Assembly (NCBI GenBank): GCA_023457935.1
Contig: JAEXBA010000062.1
Coordinates: 1-35,662, forward strand
Origin: Bacteroidota bacterium
GTDB lineage: Bacteria; Bacteroidota; Bacteroidia; Flavobacteriales; Weeksellaceae
Length of the DNA: 35,662 bases
Direction of reading: 5' to 3'
Part shown: piece after piece, positions 1-8,008 of the stretch
Position numbering within the stretch: the stretch's first letter is position 1
How the letters are laid out: each line of letters starts with the position of its first letter
Translations under genes and position numbers: made by a program
Notes under the pieces: model-generated
Seen by the model: the letters and a program-made list of their open reading frames with translations, nothing else
Database searches by the model: none
Told to the model about the DNA's origin: nothing

Positions 1-32
1 CGCCGAAACTATTATCAAACCTATTTCTTAAA

Positions 33-281
33 CTAGCCTACACTGATAACGTCAGTAATTTCCGGCGCAAACTGCTTTATTGTATTTTCCACACCCAGTT
101 TCATTGTGGAAAAACTCATTGGACACCCAAGGCAGTTCCCCTGAAGTTTAACATACACTTTATTTTCCTTTACATCTACCAGCTCAATATCGCCTCCGTC
201 GTTTTTAAGGAACGGGCGGATGCTTTCAAGCGCTTCCAAAACTTTGGTTACGGTAGCTTCGTGTTTAGTATCTGTTTTCAT
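33..281 (-). CDS. NifU-like C-terminal domain Fe-S scaffold protein
   Basis: An 82-residue protein consisting of a single NifU C-terminal (Nfu-type) domain. The CxxC pair C50/C53 in the GNCLGCPMS segment is the family's Fe-S ligand motif, which lets a dimer carry and hand over a [4Fe-4S] cluster. The conserved LKNDGGDIELV stretch (residues 25-35) also marks the family. There is no signal peptide, so it is cytoplasmic. It lies 108 bases downstream of mrp on the same strand, and both fit late Fe-S cluster delivery. The start is the ATG ending at 281. Confidence in the family is high; whether it is a general or a target-specific carrier cannot be told from the sequence. Confidence 0.93.
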   Translation of the reverse strand: MKTDTKHEATVTKVLEALESIRPFLKNDGGDIELVDVKENKVYVKLQGNCLGCPMSFSTMKLGVENTIKQFAPEITDVISVG

Positions 282-352
282 ATTTTTTCACAATTTGTAT
301 TTACGGCAACCGAAATCAATAACAACCTTTTTATAGTTTCCTGATTCCTACA

Positions 353-390
353 TCTGATATCTCATGTCTGAAGTCTGATATCTGTTATCT
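353..390. repeat. short degenerate TCTGATATCT repeats
   Basis: The 10-mer TCTGATATCT occurs at 353-362 and again at 374-383, a 21-base period. The bases between them (TCTGAAG) and after them (TCTGTTATCT, 381-390) are related. The run touches the mrp stop codon at 390. It looks like low-complexity intergenic filler. Confidence 0.5.
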
Positions 391-1493
391 TACTTTTTCG
401 GCGAGCAGCCGGCCATGGTTGTTATTTTCACGGCTTCAGTCGGAGGCAGGTTTTTGTTTCTCTCCACCAGACTTTCTATCATATTCTGAGCAGTTTTTGT
501 GTAGATTTCTTCAATTTTTGATCCTTCCTGCATTGCCGCCGGTCTTCCGACATCTCCTGCTTCACGGATGCTTTGGATAATCGGAATTTCTCCCAAAACC
601 GGTATTCCAATATCATCAGCAAGATACTGTGCACCTTGATTTCCAAAAATATAGTATTTGTTTTCCGGCAGTTCTTCCGGTGTAAAATAAGCCATATTTT
701 CAATCAGTCCAAGAACAGGAATGCTGATACTTTCCATCTGGAACATCGCGATTCCTTTACGAACATCGGCCAGCGCAACATGCTGCGGAGTGGAAACGAT
801 CACGGCGCCGGTTACCGGAACTTCCTGAATAATAGACAGGTGAATATCGCCGGTTCCCGGAGGAAGATCAATCAGAAGAAAATCAAGTTCTCCCCAATGC
901 GCGTCGCGAAGCATCTGATTCAGAGCTTTTGAAGCCATCGGTCCGCGCCATACTACGGCCTGATTTGCTCCCGAAAAATATCCGATGGAAAGCATTTTCA
1001 CACCGTAATTTTCAATGGGCTGCATCAGGTTTTTTCCGTCAACTTCTACAGATAACGGTTTTGCGCCTTCGGTATCAAACATTGTCGGTACTGAAGGTCC
1101 GTAAATGTCAGCATCCAGCAAACCGACTTTGAAACCCATTTTTGCAAGTGTAACCGCCAGATTTGCAGCAACGGTGGATTTTCCAACGCCACCCTTTCCG
1201 GAAGCAATGGCAATGATATTCTGAATGCCGGGAATCTGTTTTCCTTTGATATGATTCTGCTGAACTTCGCCAGGTTCCGGAGAAGCAATCTTAAGTTTAA
1301 GATTAATATGTTCACCAAATTCACTGGCAAACGCCTGTTTCATAGCGGCTTCAAGTTTCTTTTTCTCGTGCATTGCCGGTGAATGTGCCGTCATGTCAAT
1401 ATACACATCATCACCCATCACCTGAACATTGTGCACCAAATCATCCACTTCAATTTCCTTCAGAAAATCCTGAACCTTTGCTTTCGTCAACAT
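390..1493 (-). CDS. mrp: Mrp/ApbC-type P-loop ATPase, Fe-S cluster carrier
   Basis: A 367-residue protein with an N-terminal MIP18/DUF59-like domain (about 1-85) followed by a Mrp/NBP35 ParA-type ATPase domain. The deviant Walker A motif GKGGVGKST is at residues 99-107, LLDADIYGPS follows, and the switch-like DLPPGTGD is near the middle. The family carries Fe-S clusters to apoproteins in the cytosol. The canonical CxxC that usually follows ENMSYF is missing: the protein reads ENMAYFTPEELPENKYYIFG. The only late cysteine is in GCSPKK at the C-terminus. A TAAATTTG promoter box sits 25 bases upstream. The nifU-like gene downstream may share the transcript. Confidence 0.95.
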   Translation of the reverse strand: MLTKAKVQDFLKEIEVDDLVHNVQVMGDDVYIDMTAHSPAMHEKKKLEAAMKQAFASEFGEHINLKLKIASPEPGEVQQNHIKGKQIPGIQNIIAIASGKGGVGKSTVAANLAVTLAKMGFKVGLLDADIYGPSVPTMFDTEGAKPLSVEVDGKNLMQPIENYGVKMLSIGYFSGANQAVVWRGPMASKALNQMLRDAHWGELDFLLIDLPPGTGDIHLSIIQEVPVTGAVIVSTPQHVALADVRKGIAMFQMESISIPVLGLIENMAYFTPEELPENKYYIFGNQGAQYLADDIGIPVLGEIPIIQSIREAGDVGRPAAMQEGSKIEEIYTKTAQNMIESLVERNKNLPPTEAVKITTMAGCSPKK

Positions 1494-1518
1494 AATATCT
1501 TACCTTGTTTTAAGTTTT

Positions 1519-1526
1519 CAAATTTA
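1519..1526 (-). promoter_or_regulatory. -7 box of the mrp promoter
   Basis: On the minus strand this reads TAAATTTG, an exact match to the Bacteroidota -7 consensus TAnnTTTG. It ends 25 bases before the mrp ATG. No clear -33 TTG is seen at the usual spacing. Confidence 0.5.
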
Positions 1527-1733
1527 CGGAATTTTTACAATTTAGACTTAATAAAAATAAGAGATTTGTCAGTTCCGTCACTACAGACTGCTCAAGCACG
1601 GCTGAATGTAATTTTTTCTGAAAAAATACAGAAATAATTAATATTTTAATTAAAAATCGCTTTGAGAGCAAGCAAAAAACGATGTTATGCAATACTTTTT
1701 AATTACATTTACACCAACCAAAAAACTCAAATC

Positions 1734-4562
1734 TTGAAAATCAAAAATTCTCTCACAGTCTTACTGCTGATGGCAGTCAGTCCTTTTTTATTTGCTCAAA
1801 ATTTTGCTCAGTATGTGAATCCTTTCATCGGAACCGGAGGACACGGCCACACCTTTCCCGGAGCTACAGTTCCGTTCGGAATGGTACAGCTTTCACCTGA
1901 TACAAGAATCGACGGCAGTTGGGACGGCTGCAGTGGTTATCATTATTCCGATTCAGTAATCTACGGCTTCTCGCATACACATCTCAACGGAACCGGCGTT
2001 TCTGATTATGGCGACATTATGCTGATGCCGACCATGGGAAAAGCCAATCTCAGCAATAAAGTTTATTCTTCAAAGTTTTCACATAAGCAGGAAAAGGCCG
2101 CGGCCGGTTATTATTCGGTAAAACTTCTGGATGATAATATTTCAGCCGAACTGACTTCTACTGCAAGGGTTGGCTACCATCAGTATACTTTTAACAAAGC
2201 CGGACAGGCCAATATTGTTCTGGATCTGAATCACCGTGATCACCTTCTGAACGGTGAAGTACGGATTATTGATAACAAAACCATTGAAGTTTTCAGGCAG
2301 AGTGAAGCCTGGGCCATAAATCAGCATGTTTACGCACGCATTGAGTTTTCAAAAGCGGTAAATATCACTCAGGAATCCTTTGACGGTACAAAAACAATGT
2401 CTGATGCCACCAAAAAACCTGTTTCCTACACAGGCCAGAAACTGGCGCTCGCCTTCTCCTCAAAAGTAAAAAAAGGAGAAAAAATCTTAATCAAAGTAGC
2501 GATTTCACCGGTTTCTTATGAAGGAGCAGCACAAAATATGGCCGTTGAAGCAGCGTCTGATGACTTTTCAAAAATCAGACAGAATGCTGAAGAATTATGG
2601 AATAAAGAACTGTCGAAAATCCAGGTAAAATCGGACAACAGAGACAAACTGACCATTTTCTACACCGCTTTGTACCATCTGTTCACGCAACCGAATATCT
2701 ATCAGGATGTTGACGGTAAATACCGTGGACGCGATCACCAGATTCATGTTGCAACGCACCCGTATTACACAGTTTTCTCTCTTTGGGACACTTTTCGTGC
2801 CGCGCATCCGCTGATGACTCTAATTGATAAAAAACGCACCGCTGATTTCATCAATACTTTTATCAGACAGTATGAAGAAGGCGGAAAACTGCCGGTTTGG
2901 GAACTGTCTGCCAATGAAACTGAATGCATGATCGGTTATCATTCCGTATCCGTAATTGCAGATGCAATGGCGAAAGGAATTACAGGTTTTGATTATGAAA
3001 AAGCTTATGAAGCATCGAAGAGTTCTGCCATGCAGGATATCTTCGGGCTTGAGGCCTACAAAAAGAACTTTTATATTTCTGTGGATGATGAACATGAAAG
3101 CGTCTCCAAAACACTGGAATATGCTTATGACGACTGGTGCATTGCCCAAATGGCTAGAATTCTGAACAAAAAAGATGATTATGAGTATTTCATGAAGCGC
3201 TCACAATCATGGAAAAACCTTTACAATCCGCAAACCGGTTTCATGCAGGCACGTAAAAACGGAAACTGGCTGGAGCCATTTGAACCGCGCGAAGTCAATA
3301 ATAATTTTACTGAAGGAAATTCGTGGCAGTATTCATTCTTTGTTCCTCATGATATCGAAGGTTTAATTGAAGCGCATGGCGGAAAGGAAAATTTTGAAAA
3401 ATTCCTGGACGGACTTTTTACTGCGCCGGAAAAAACGACAGGCCGCGAACAGGTTGACATCACCGGGTTAATTGGACAGTATGCCCACGGCAACGAACCG
3501 AGTCATCACATTGCCTACCTTTACAATTATATCGGAAAACCTGAGAAAACTGCAGAAAAAGTAAAGTATATTCTGGATAATTTCTATAAAAATTCACCGG
3601 ATGGGTTAATCGGAAATGAAGACTGCGGCCAGATGAGCGCGTGGTACGTTCTGAGCGCCATGGGACTTTACAGTGTGACACCCGGTAAGCCCGAATGGGA
3701 AACCACAACGCCGTATTTCGACGAAATCACCATTCATCTTGAAGACGGAAGCACAAGAACCATAACAAAAAATTCCACTCCATCCGAGCTTAATAAACTT
3801 GGCTTTGAATCGGTGAATCCGAAACCGCATATAAAATATCCGGAACTCGTTGCCGCTCCGCTGATTGACGGAAACAGACTTTTTGAAGTCAACAATCCCG
3901 TTGAATTCTCAGTAATGAATCCAAAGGATAAACTTTATTTCGCTGTCGTGAATGAAGGAACGGATGAAAAAACAGTTAAGTTTGCGAGATACAAAAAGCC
4001 GCTGGTTTTGAGCAGTTCGGCAACGGTTTTGGCCTATTCCTCAAGAAAAGGAGAGAAAAGCGGACCATCTAGAGCTGTTTTTACAAAAAGGCCCAATCAC
4101 TGGACCATTGAAACCAAAAGCACTTACAGCACGCAATACGATGCAGGTGGGAAACAGGGACTGATTGACGGCATACGCGGCACAGAAAACTGGCGTAAAG
4201 GCGAATGGCAGGGATTTCAGGGACAGGATTTTGAAGCTACCGTAGACCTGAAAATGCTGCAGCATATTACTAAACTGTCTTCAACGTATCTTCAGGACAG
4301 CCGGTCGTGGATTCTGATGCCGAATAAAGTAGAATACTGGCTGTCTTCCAATAACCACGATTTTTTCCTGGTTGCGACTGCTAACAACACTGTAGATCCT
4401 AAAAACACTGATCACATCATCAAAAATTTCGATGCAGAAATACTTCCGACGGAGGCACGGTACCTCAAAGTGAAAGCATTCAATTTCGGTAAACTTCCGC
4501 AGTGGCATCAGGGCGCCGGCAATGATGCTTATATATTTATTGATGAAATATCGGTTAACTGA
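1734..4562 (+). CDS. GH92 family alpha-mannosidase, secreted, with C-terminal galactose-binding-like domain
   Basis: A 942-residue glycoside hydrolase family 92 enzyme; the family comprises calcium-dependent exo-alpha-mannosidases that trim N-glycans and mannans. Hallmarks are YVNPFIGTGGHGHTFPGA just after the signal peptide, FSHTHLNGTG, the ANETEC segment, EGNSWQY and GNEDCGQMSAWYVLSAMG. The last two should carry the acid Glu and base Asp, an assignment by family position that I did not verify. About 130 C-terminal residues look like an F5/8C-type carbohydrate-binding domain. I chose the TTG at 1734 because it gives a textbook signal peptide (MKIKNSLTVLLLMAVSPFLFAQ). Earlier in-frame codons add a charged leader, and the next ATG would lose the basic n-region. 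There is no SusCD pair or other glycosidase nearby, so this is a solitary enzyme. Confidence 0.93.
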   Translation: MKIKNSLTVLLLMAVSPFLFAQNFAQYVNPFIGTGGHGHTFPGATVPFGMVQLSPDTRIDGSWDGCSGYHYSDSVIYGFSHTHLNGTGVSDYGDIMLMPTMGKANLSNKVYSSKFSHKQEKAAAGYYSVKLLDDNISAELTSTARVGYHQYTFNKAGQANIVLDLNHRDHLLNGEVRIIDNKTIEVFRQSEAWAINQHVYARIEFSKAVNITQESFDGTKTMSDATKKPVSYTGQKLALAFSSKVKKGEKILIKVAISPVSYEGAAQNMAVEAASDDFSKIRQNAEELWNKELSKIQVKSDNRDKLTIFYTALYHLFTQPNIYQDVDGKYRGRDHQIHVATHPYYTVFSLWDTFRAAHPLMTLIDKKRTADFINTFIRQYEEGGKLPVWELSANETECMIGYHSVSVIADAMAKGITGFDYEKAYEASKSSAMQDIFGLEAYKKNFYISVDDEHESVSKTLEYAYDDWCIAQMARILNKKDDYEYFMKRSQSWKNLYNPQTGFMQARKNGNWLEPFEPREVNNNFTEGNSWQYSFFVPHDIEGLIEAHGGKENFEKFLDGLFTAPEKTTGREQVDITGLIGQYAHGNEPSHHIAYLYNYIGKPEKTAEKVKYILDNFYKNSPDGLIGNEDCGQMSAWYVLSAMGLYSVTPGKPEWETTTPYFDEITIHLEDGSTRTITKNSTPSELNKLGFESVNPKPHIKYPELVAAPLIDGNRLFEVNNPVEFSVMNPKDKLYFAVVNEGTDEKTVKFARYKKPLVLSSSATVLAYSSRKGEKSGPSRAVFTKRPNHWTIETKSTYSTQYDAGGKQGLIDGIRGTENWRKGEWQGFQGQDFEATVDLKMLQHITKLSSTYLQDSRSWILMPNKVEYWLSSNNHDFFLVATANNTVDPKNTDHIIKNFDAEILPTEARYLKVKAFNFGKLPQWHQGAGNDAYIFIDEISVN

Positions 4563-4585
4563 GACCGATTCCTATAGATATAAAT

Positions 4586-4614
4586 AAAAAGCTTCGGAAG
4601 GTTCCGAAGTTTTT
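4586..4614. terminator. bidirectional terminator between convergent genes
   Basis: CTTCGGAA (4592-4599) pairs with TTCCGAAG (4602-4609). An A-run lies before it and a T-run after it, so it can end both the mannosidase transcript and the symporter transcript. Confidence 0.85.
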
Positions 4615-4617
4615 GTC

Positions 4618-6045
4618 TTATTCCTCAACAAATGCGAGGGCTTTTTCCTGATCAAATTCACCTTCCCATTTGGCAATAACGACTGACGCCAGGCAGTTTC
4701 CGATAACGTTTACGGAGGTTCTTCCCATGTCCATCAGTTCATCAATTCCTAAAATTGCAGCAATAATAAAAGTAGGCAACCCGAACTGGTCTGCAGTGGC
4801 AATCAAAATAATCAGTGATGCCCGCGGAATTGCGGCCACGCCTTTACTGGTAATCATCAGGGTAAGACAGATTAAAAGCTGCTGCCCGAAAGACAGATCC
4901 ATGCCTGCCGCCTGAGCCACAAATATTGATGCAAGAGAAAGATATAAAGTAGTGCCATCCAGGTTAAAGGAATAACCGGTAGGCACAACAAAAGAAACTA
5001 TTTTTCGCGGTACACCAAACCGTTCCATATTCTGCATCACAACAGGAAGCGCCGCATCGGAACTGGTCGTTGCAAACGCAATGGAAACCGGCTCCTTAAT
5101 GGCCTCAACAAATTTCTTTATCGGCACCTTCATATACAGCGCAACGGGAAGCAAAACCAACAGAATAAACGCAATAAGCGCACAGTACAGTGTGAGAAGA
5201 AGCATGAATAGGTATTTCAGAATATCAATTCCCATGTGTCCTACCGTATAAGCCATTGCAGCACCTACTCCAATCGGAGCGAAATACATGATGATGTGCG
5301 TATACTTGAACATGGTTTCGGACAGACTTTCCATGAAATCCACCAAAGGTTTCTTCTTTTTTTCTGAAAGCTGTGCCAAACCGATACCGAAGATTACAGC
5401 AAAAATTACAATCTGCAGAACCTGATTTTCGTAAATGGATTTTACAATATTCTCAGGGAAAATATCTCTGAAGAAAGCCGTTGTTTTAAAAAGCCAGTGA
5501 TTGGCATCCGGTATGTTTTCCAGCGCTTTGATATCAGCATCCTTAACTGCGGAAGTTTTGGGAAGTTCCTGATGCGGGATTTTTGATGCATCAATTCCTT
5601 TTCCTGCCTGTGTTATATTAATTGCGGCCAAACCGATAAACAGTGCAATAGTCGTAGCGGAATAAAAGTAAAGCAAAGATTTCCAGGCCATTCTTCCCAC
5701 CTGTTTCAGATCGGAATGTCCGGCAATTCCGTACACCAACGTTGCAAAAAGAATCGGGCCGACAATGGTTTTAATCAGACGGATGAAACCCTGACTCAGC
5801 GGCTGCAGTGCCAGTGCAATGCCGGGAAAATCGCGGCCGACAATTACACCCATCACTATACTCACCAAAATCCATGTTGTAAGGTTTTTGCGGCGAAGTG
5901 CATAGGTAATCATACCCAGAATCAGCAGCAAGTGCCCGAAAACGAGATAATCATTCGGTAATGGACTGATGAAATTGATTCCGTGAAGGATTACCGCAAC
6001 AGTTAGGGTTAACAGAGGGAATATTCTGAGAAGTTTTGGACTCAT
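4618..6045 (-). CDS. dicarboxylate/amino acid:cation symporter (DAACS family)
   Basis: A 475-residue polytopic inner-membrane protein of the GltP/DctA family, which couples uptake of C4-dicarboxylates or acidic amino acids to H+ or Na+. The serine-rich re-entrant loop reads TTSSDAALPVV, and the NLDGT element (family NMDGT) follows in GYSFNLDGTTLYLS. The family core starts near LTTWILVSIVMG. About 50 residues with two more hydrophobic segments precede it, a longer N-terminus than in GltP. A loop of about 60 residues (around GIDASKIPHQELP) lies between early membrane segments. The substrate cannot be deduced. A TATATTTG promoter box lies 17 bases upstream of the ATG. Confidence 0.92.
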   Translation of the reverse strand: MSPKLLRIFPLLTLTVAVILHGINFISPLPNDYLVFGHLLLILGMITYALRRKNLTTWILVSIVMGVIVGRDFPGIALALQPLSQGFIRLIKTIVGPILFATLVYGIAGHSDLKQVGRMAWKSLLYFYSATTIALFIGLAAINITQAGKGIDASKIPHQELPKTSAVKDADIKALENIPDANHWLFKTTAFFRDIFPENIVKSIYENQVLQIVIFAVIFGIGLAQLSEKKKKPLVDFMESLSETMFKYTHIIMYFAPIGVGAAMAYTVGHMGIDILKYLFMLLLTLYCALIAFILLVLLPVALYMKVPIKKFVEAIKEPVSIAFATTSSDAALPVVMQNMERFGVPRKIVSFVVPTGYSFNLDGTTLYLSLASIFVAQAAGMDLSFGQQLLICLTLMITSKGVAAIPRASLIILIATADQFGLPTFIIAAILGIDELMDMGRTSVNVIGNCLASVVIAKWEGEFDQEKALAFVEE

Positions 6046-6062
6046 AATTTTTCAATGTGGCA

Positions 6063-6070
6063 CAAATATA
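6063..6070 (-). promoter_or_regulatory. -7 box of the symporter promoter
   Basis: The minus strand reads TATATTTG, an exact TAnnTTTG match, 17 bases from the symporter ATG. No convincing -33 element is visible. The rest of the 284-base gap 6046-6329 holds this box and the promoter of the next plus-strand gene, and nothing else I can identify. Confidence 0.5.
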
Positions 6071-6265
6071 TGTTTTTTTGTTAAAAATGTGTTAAGAAAC
6101 GCAATCGGGCAAATGATTGTCTTTTCTACTGAATCGGAAGAGTTAAACTGTTTTTTTTGGAGGAACACTGAAAGAATGATTACTGGATGGAATCAGCGAA
6201 AATAACAGTACTGAATTTGGACCGGTTCTGAAGATTTTAAGAAAATTTTAGCTGTTTTTAACCCT

Positions 6266-6293
6266 TTTGGTACAGATTTTATTATTAAATTTG
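6266..6293 (+). promoter_or_regulatory. promoter of the BON lipoprotein gene
   Basis: A TTTG -33 element (6266-6269), a 16-base spacer and the -7 box TAAATTTG (6286-6293). Both elements match the Bacteroidota consensus; the spacer is one base shorter than the usual range. Transcription would start about 30 bases before the ATG at 6330. Confidence 0.7.
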
Positions 6294-6329
6294 AGCAAAT
6301 TAATTTGTTAAAACATTAAATAAACTACT

Positions 6330-6809
6330 ATGAAAAAAACAATTGCAATGGCTGCTTTGGCACTTGCTGTGTCTTTGGGATCTGTTTCCTGTAAGAAAAA
6401 AGTTTCTGACGCTGACCTTCAGACTCAGGCAACTACAGTTGTAACTTCCAATCCTGGTGCTTCGGTTGAAGTAAAGGACGGAACTGCTCACCTTAGCGGA
6501 TCGTTCAGCGATGCTGCTTCAAGAGATGCTATGATTACTCAGTTGAAAGCGATTCCTGGAATTAAGGACGTTATGGACATGACTGTTATTGCAGAGCCAG
6601 CTCCGGTTGAAACTGTTTCAGCTGTTGATCCTGCTGTTCAGCAAAAAGTTACAGACGCTGTGAAGGATTTCCCTTCTGTGAAAGTGGAAGTTGTTAACGG
6701 TGAGCTTACGCTTACAGGTGATGTTTCTCCTGCACAGGCAAGAAAAATCAAGGAATCTGTAGATGCTCTTCAGGCTGGAAAAGTAAACTACAACTACACA
6801 GTTAAGTAA
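6330..6809 (+). CDS. BON-domain lipoprotein
   Basis: A 159-residue protein with a lipoprotein-type signal peptide and a likely lipidated C21 (LGSVSCKKK), followed by two BON-like repeats. The first spans about 27-90 (GASVEVKDGTAHLSGSFSD), the second about 100-159 (SVKVEVVNGELTLTGDVSP). BON domains occur in periplasmic or outer-membrane proteins such as OsmY and are thought to bind lipid or membrane, often under osmotic or envelope stress. The residue before C21 is serine and position -3 is serine, slightly off the strict lipobox but common in this phylum. A near-perfect promoter lies upstream. It is followed after 38 bases by a second BON protein, so the two are probably co-transcribed. Confidence 0.85.
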   Translation: MKKTIAMAALALAVSLGSVSCKKKVSDADLQTQATTVVTSNPGASVEVKDGTAHLSGSFSDAASRDAMITQLKAIPGIKDVMDMTVIAEPAPVETVSAVDPAVQQKVTDAVKDFPSVKVEVVNGELTLTGDVSPAQARKIKESVDALQAGKVNYNYTVK

Positions 6810-6847
6810 TTTACCAAATCATTTTTTAACTTAAACAATTCGAAATA

Positions 6848-7267
6848 ATGAGTGCACTACAGGATAAATATTCAAGTGTGATTTCCGCAGCACAGTCTGC
6901 AGGAATCGGTGGGCTGCAGGTTAGAGAGCAGGACGGAATTCTTTACGTTTCCGGAAATGCTGGCTCTACTGCCGCAAAAGACGCTGTTTGGAACGCTTTG
7001 GGAGCAATTGATTCTACTTACTCTGCATCAGACATCAACATTGATGTTCAGGTTGCAGGTTTGGCGAACGGAGCTTCTTTAACTGTTGCTACTGAAGATT
7101 CTAACCTGAACATCCGTCAGGAACCGTCTACAGATGCAGCAATCGTAGGAAAAGCGGCGAAAGGGGAAACAGTAACTTTAGTTGAGCAGTCTTCGGACGA
7201 CTGGTGGAAAGTAAGAACTGCCGACGGTGAAGAAGGTTATGCTTACGCAAGATATTTGAGAGCTTAA
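6848..7267 (+). CDS. BON-SH3b protein without signal peptide (Kbp-like architecture)
   Basis: A 139-residue protein with a BON-like domain at about 1-72 (QVREQDGILYVSGNAGS) and a bacterial SH3 domain at about 76-139 (DSNLNIRQEPSTDAAIVGK, then DDWWKVRTADGEEGYAYARYL). It has no signal peptide or membrane segment, so it should be cytoplasmic. That is unusual for SH3b, which normally binds cell wall. The nearest architecture I know is E. coli Kbp (YgaU), a cytoplasmic K+ sensor made of BON plus LysM; here SH3b takes the LysM place. That comparison is by domain order only. It probably forms an operon with the BON lipoprotein upstream and ends at a strong terminator. Confidence 0.82.
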   Translation: MSALQDKYSSVISAAQSAGIGGLQVREQDGILYVSGNAGSTAAKDAVWNALGAIDSTYSASDINIDVQVAGLANGASLTVATEDSNLNIRQEPSTDAAIVGKAAKGETVTLVEQSSDDWWKVRTADGEEGYAYARYLRA

Positions 7268-7289
7268 TTCCAGAAATTAAGTTTGATGA

Positions 7290-7315
7290 ATCCCCGGTTT
7301 TCCGGGGATTTTTTT
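7290..7315 (+). terminator. terminator after the BON operon
   Basis: ATCCCCGG (7290-7297), loop TTTT, CCGGGGAT (7302-7309) and a T-run to 7315. It is an eight-pair GC-rich stem of the classic intrinsic type, ten bases before the stop of the convergent alkB-like gene. Confidence 0.9.
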
Positions 7316-7324
7316 ATTAGCAAA

Positions 7325-7939
7325 TCAATCAATATGCTTAATTGTCCGAAAGGTCAGATTGATTCTCGGTGTCAACACTTTCTTTGTTGGCGGCAAACGG
7401 TGAAGCCAGAAGTTCTGCGTTTCATCTTTCATAACGAGCAGACTGCCGTTTTCAAGCTGAATATCTATCCGTTCTTTGGTGGTTTTATGTTTGAATGAGA
7501 ATTTTCGTTCTGCACCGAAAGTAAGTGAAGCAATTGCACCATTCTTCTTCAGGTCTTTTTCACCGTCGCTGTGATAAGCCATTCCTTCATTACCATCGTG
7601 ATAGAGGTTGAGCAGACAAGAATTAAAGGTTTCGCCGGTCAGTTCTTCACATTTCTTTTTCAGCTGAAGAAGTTCTTCAGTGAAAATTTCGGCGCGTTTT
7701 GTTCTGCCGGAGTAAGTATATTCAAACGCTTTTTCTCCAAACCAGGCAACTTTTCTTTTGGTTTCAATCAGCTTTCCGAAAATAACTGCTTCATCACTTT
7801 TCCACGGAATTCGGTTCAGGAGATAATCAAAATAAAAATCTGATTCCTCTGCGCTGAAAACTTTTCCGTAATAGTTTACGGTTCCGTCTTTGGGCAGGAG
7901 ATTTTTACCTGAATCAATACTATTATCAAAAAGTTCCAT
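7325..7939 (-). CDS. AlkB-like 2-oxoglutarate/Fe(II) dioxygenase
   Basis: A 204-residue alpha-ketoglutarate-dependent dioxygenase of the AlkB/ALKBH2-3 type, which removes alkyl groups from nucleic acid bases by oxidation. Counted from the chosen start, the iron ligands are H123 and D125 (AYHSDGEKD) and H180 (FWLHRLPPT). The 2OG-binding arginine R192 and R198 lie in PRINLTFR. I chose the ATG ending at 7939, giving MELFDNS. The other ATG, five codons upstream (7952-7954), lies inside the 3' arm of the agmatinase terminator hairpin. The start codon therefore directly follows the terminator's U-tract, an odd placement. The exact substrate (DNA or RNA) is not determinable. Confidence 0.9.
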   Translation of the reverse strand: MELFDNSIDSGKNLLPKDGTVNYYGKVFSAEESDFYFDYLLNRIPWKSDEAVIFGKLIETKRKVAWFGEKAFEYTYSGRTKRAEIFTEELLQLKKKCEELTGETFNSCLLNLYHDGNEGMAYHSDGEKDLKKNGAIASLTFGAERKFSFKHKTTKERIDIQLENGSLLVMKDETQNFWLHRLPPTKKVLTPRINLTFRTIKHID

Positions 7940-7985
7940 AAAAAAAAAGTGCATCCGTGGCTGGAAATACTTGCCGCGAATGCAC
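7940..7985 (-). terminator. long intrinsic terminator of the agmatinase gene
   Basis: In minus-strand RNA the 13-base arm at 7985-7973 (GTGCATTCGCGGC) pairs with 7961-7949 (GCCACGGATGCAC). There are 12 pairs including one G-U, and one mismatch. A run of about eight U (7947-7940) follows, directly abutting the alkB-like ATG. Confidence 0.85.
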
Positions 7986-8008
7986 GAATATAGTTATTTA
8001 AGCATCAA

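Noticed and set aside
353..390. possible CRISPR-like array
   Set aside because: Only two exact 10-base copies with a very short interval; no spacers of normal size and no cas genes.
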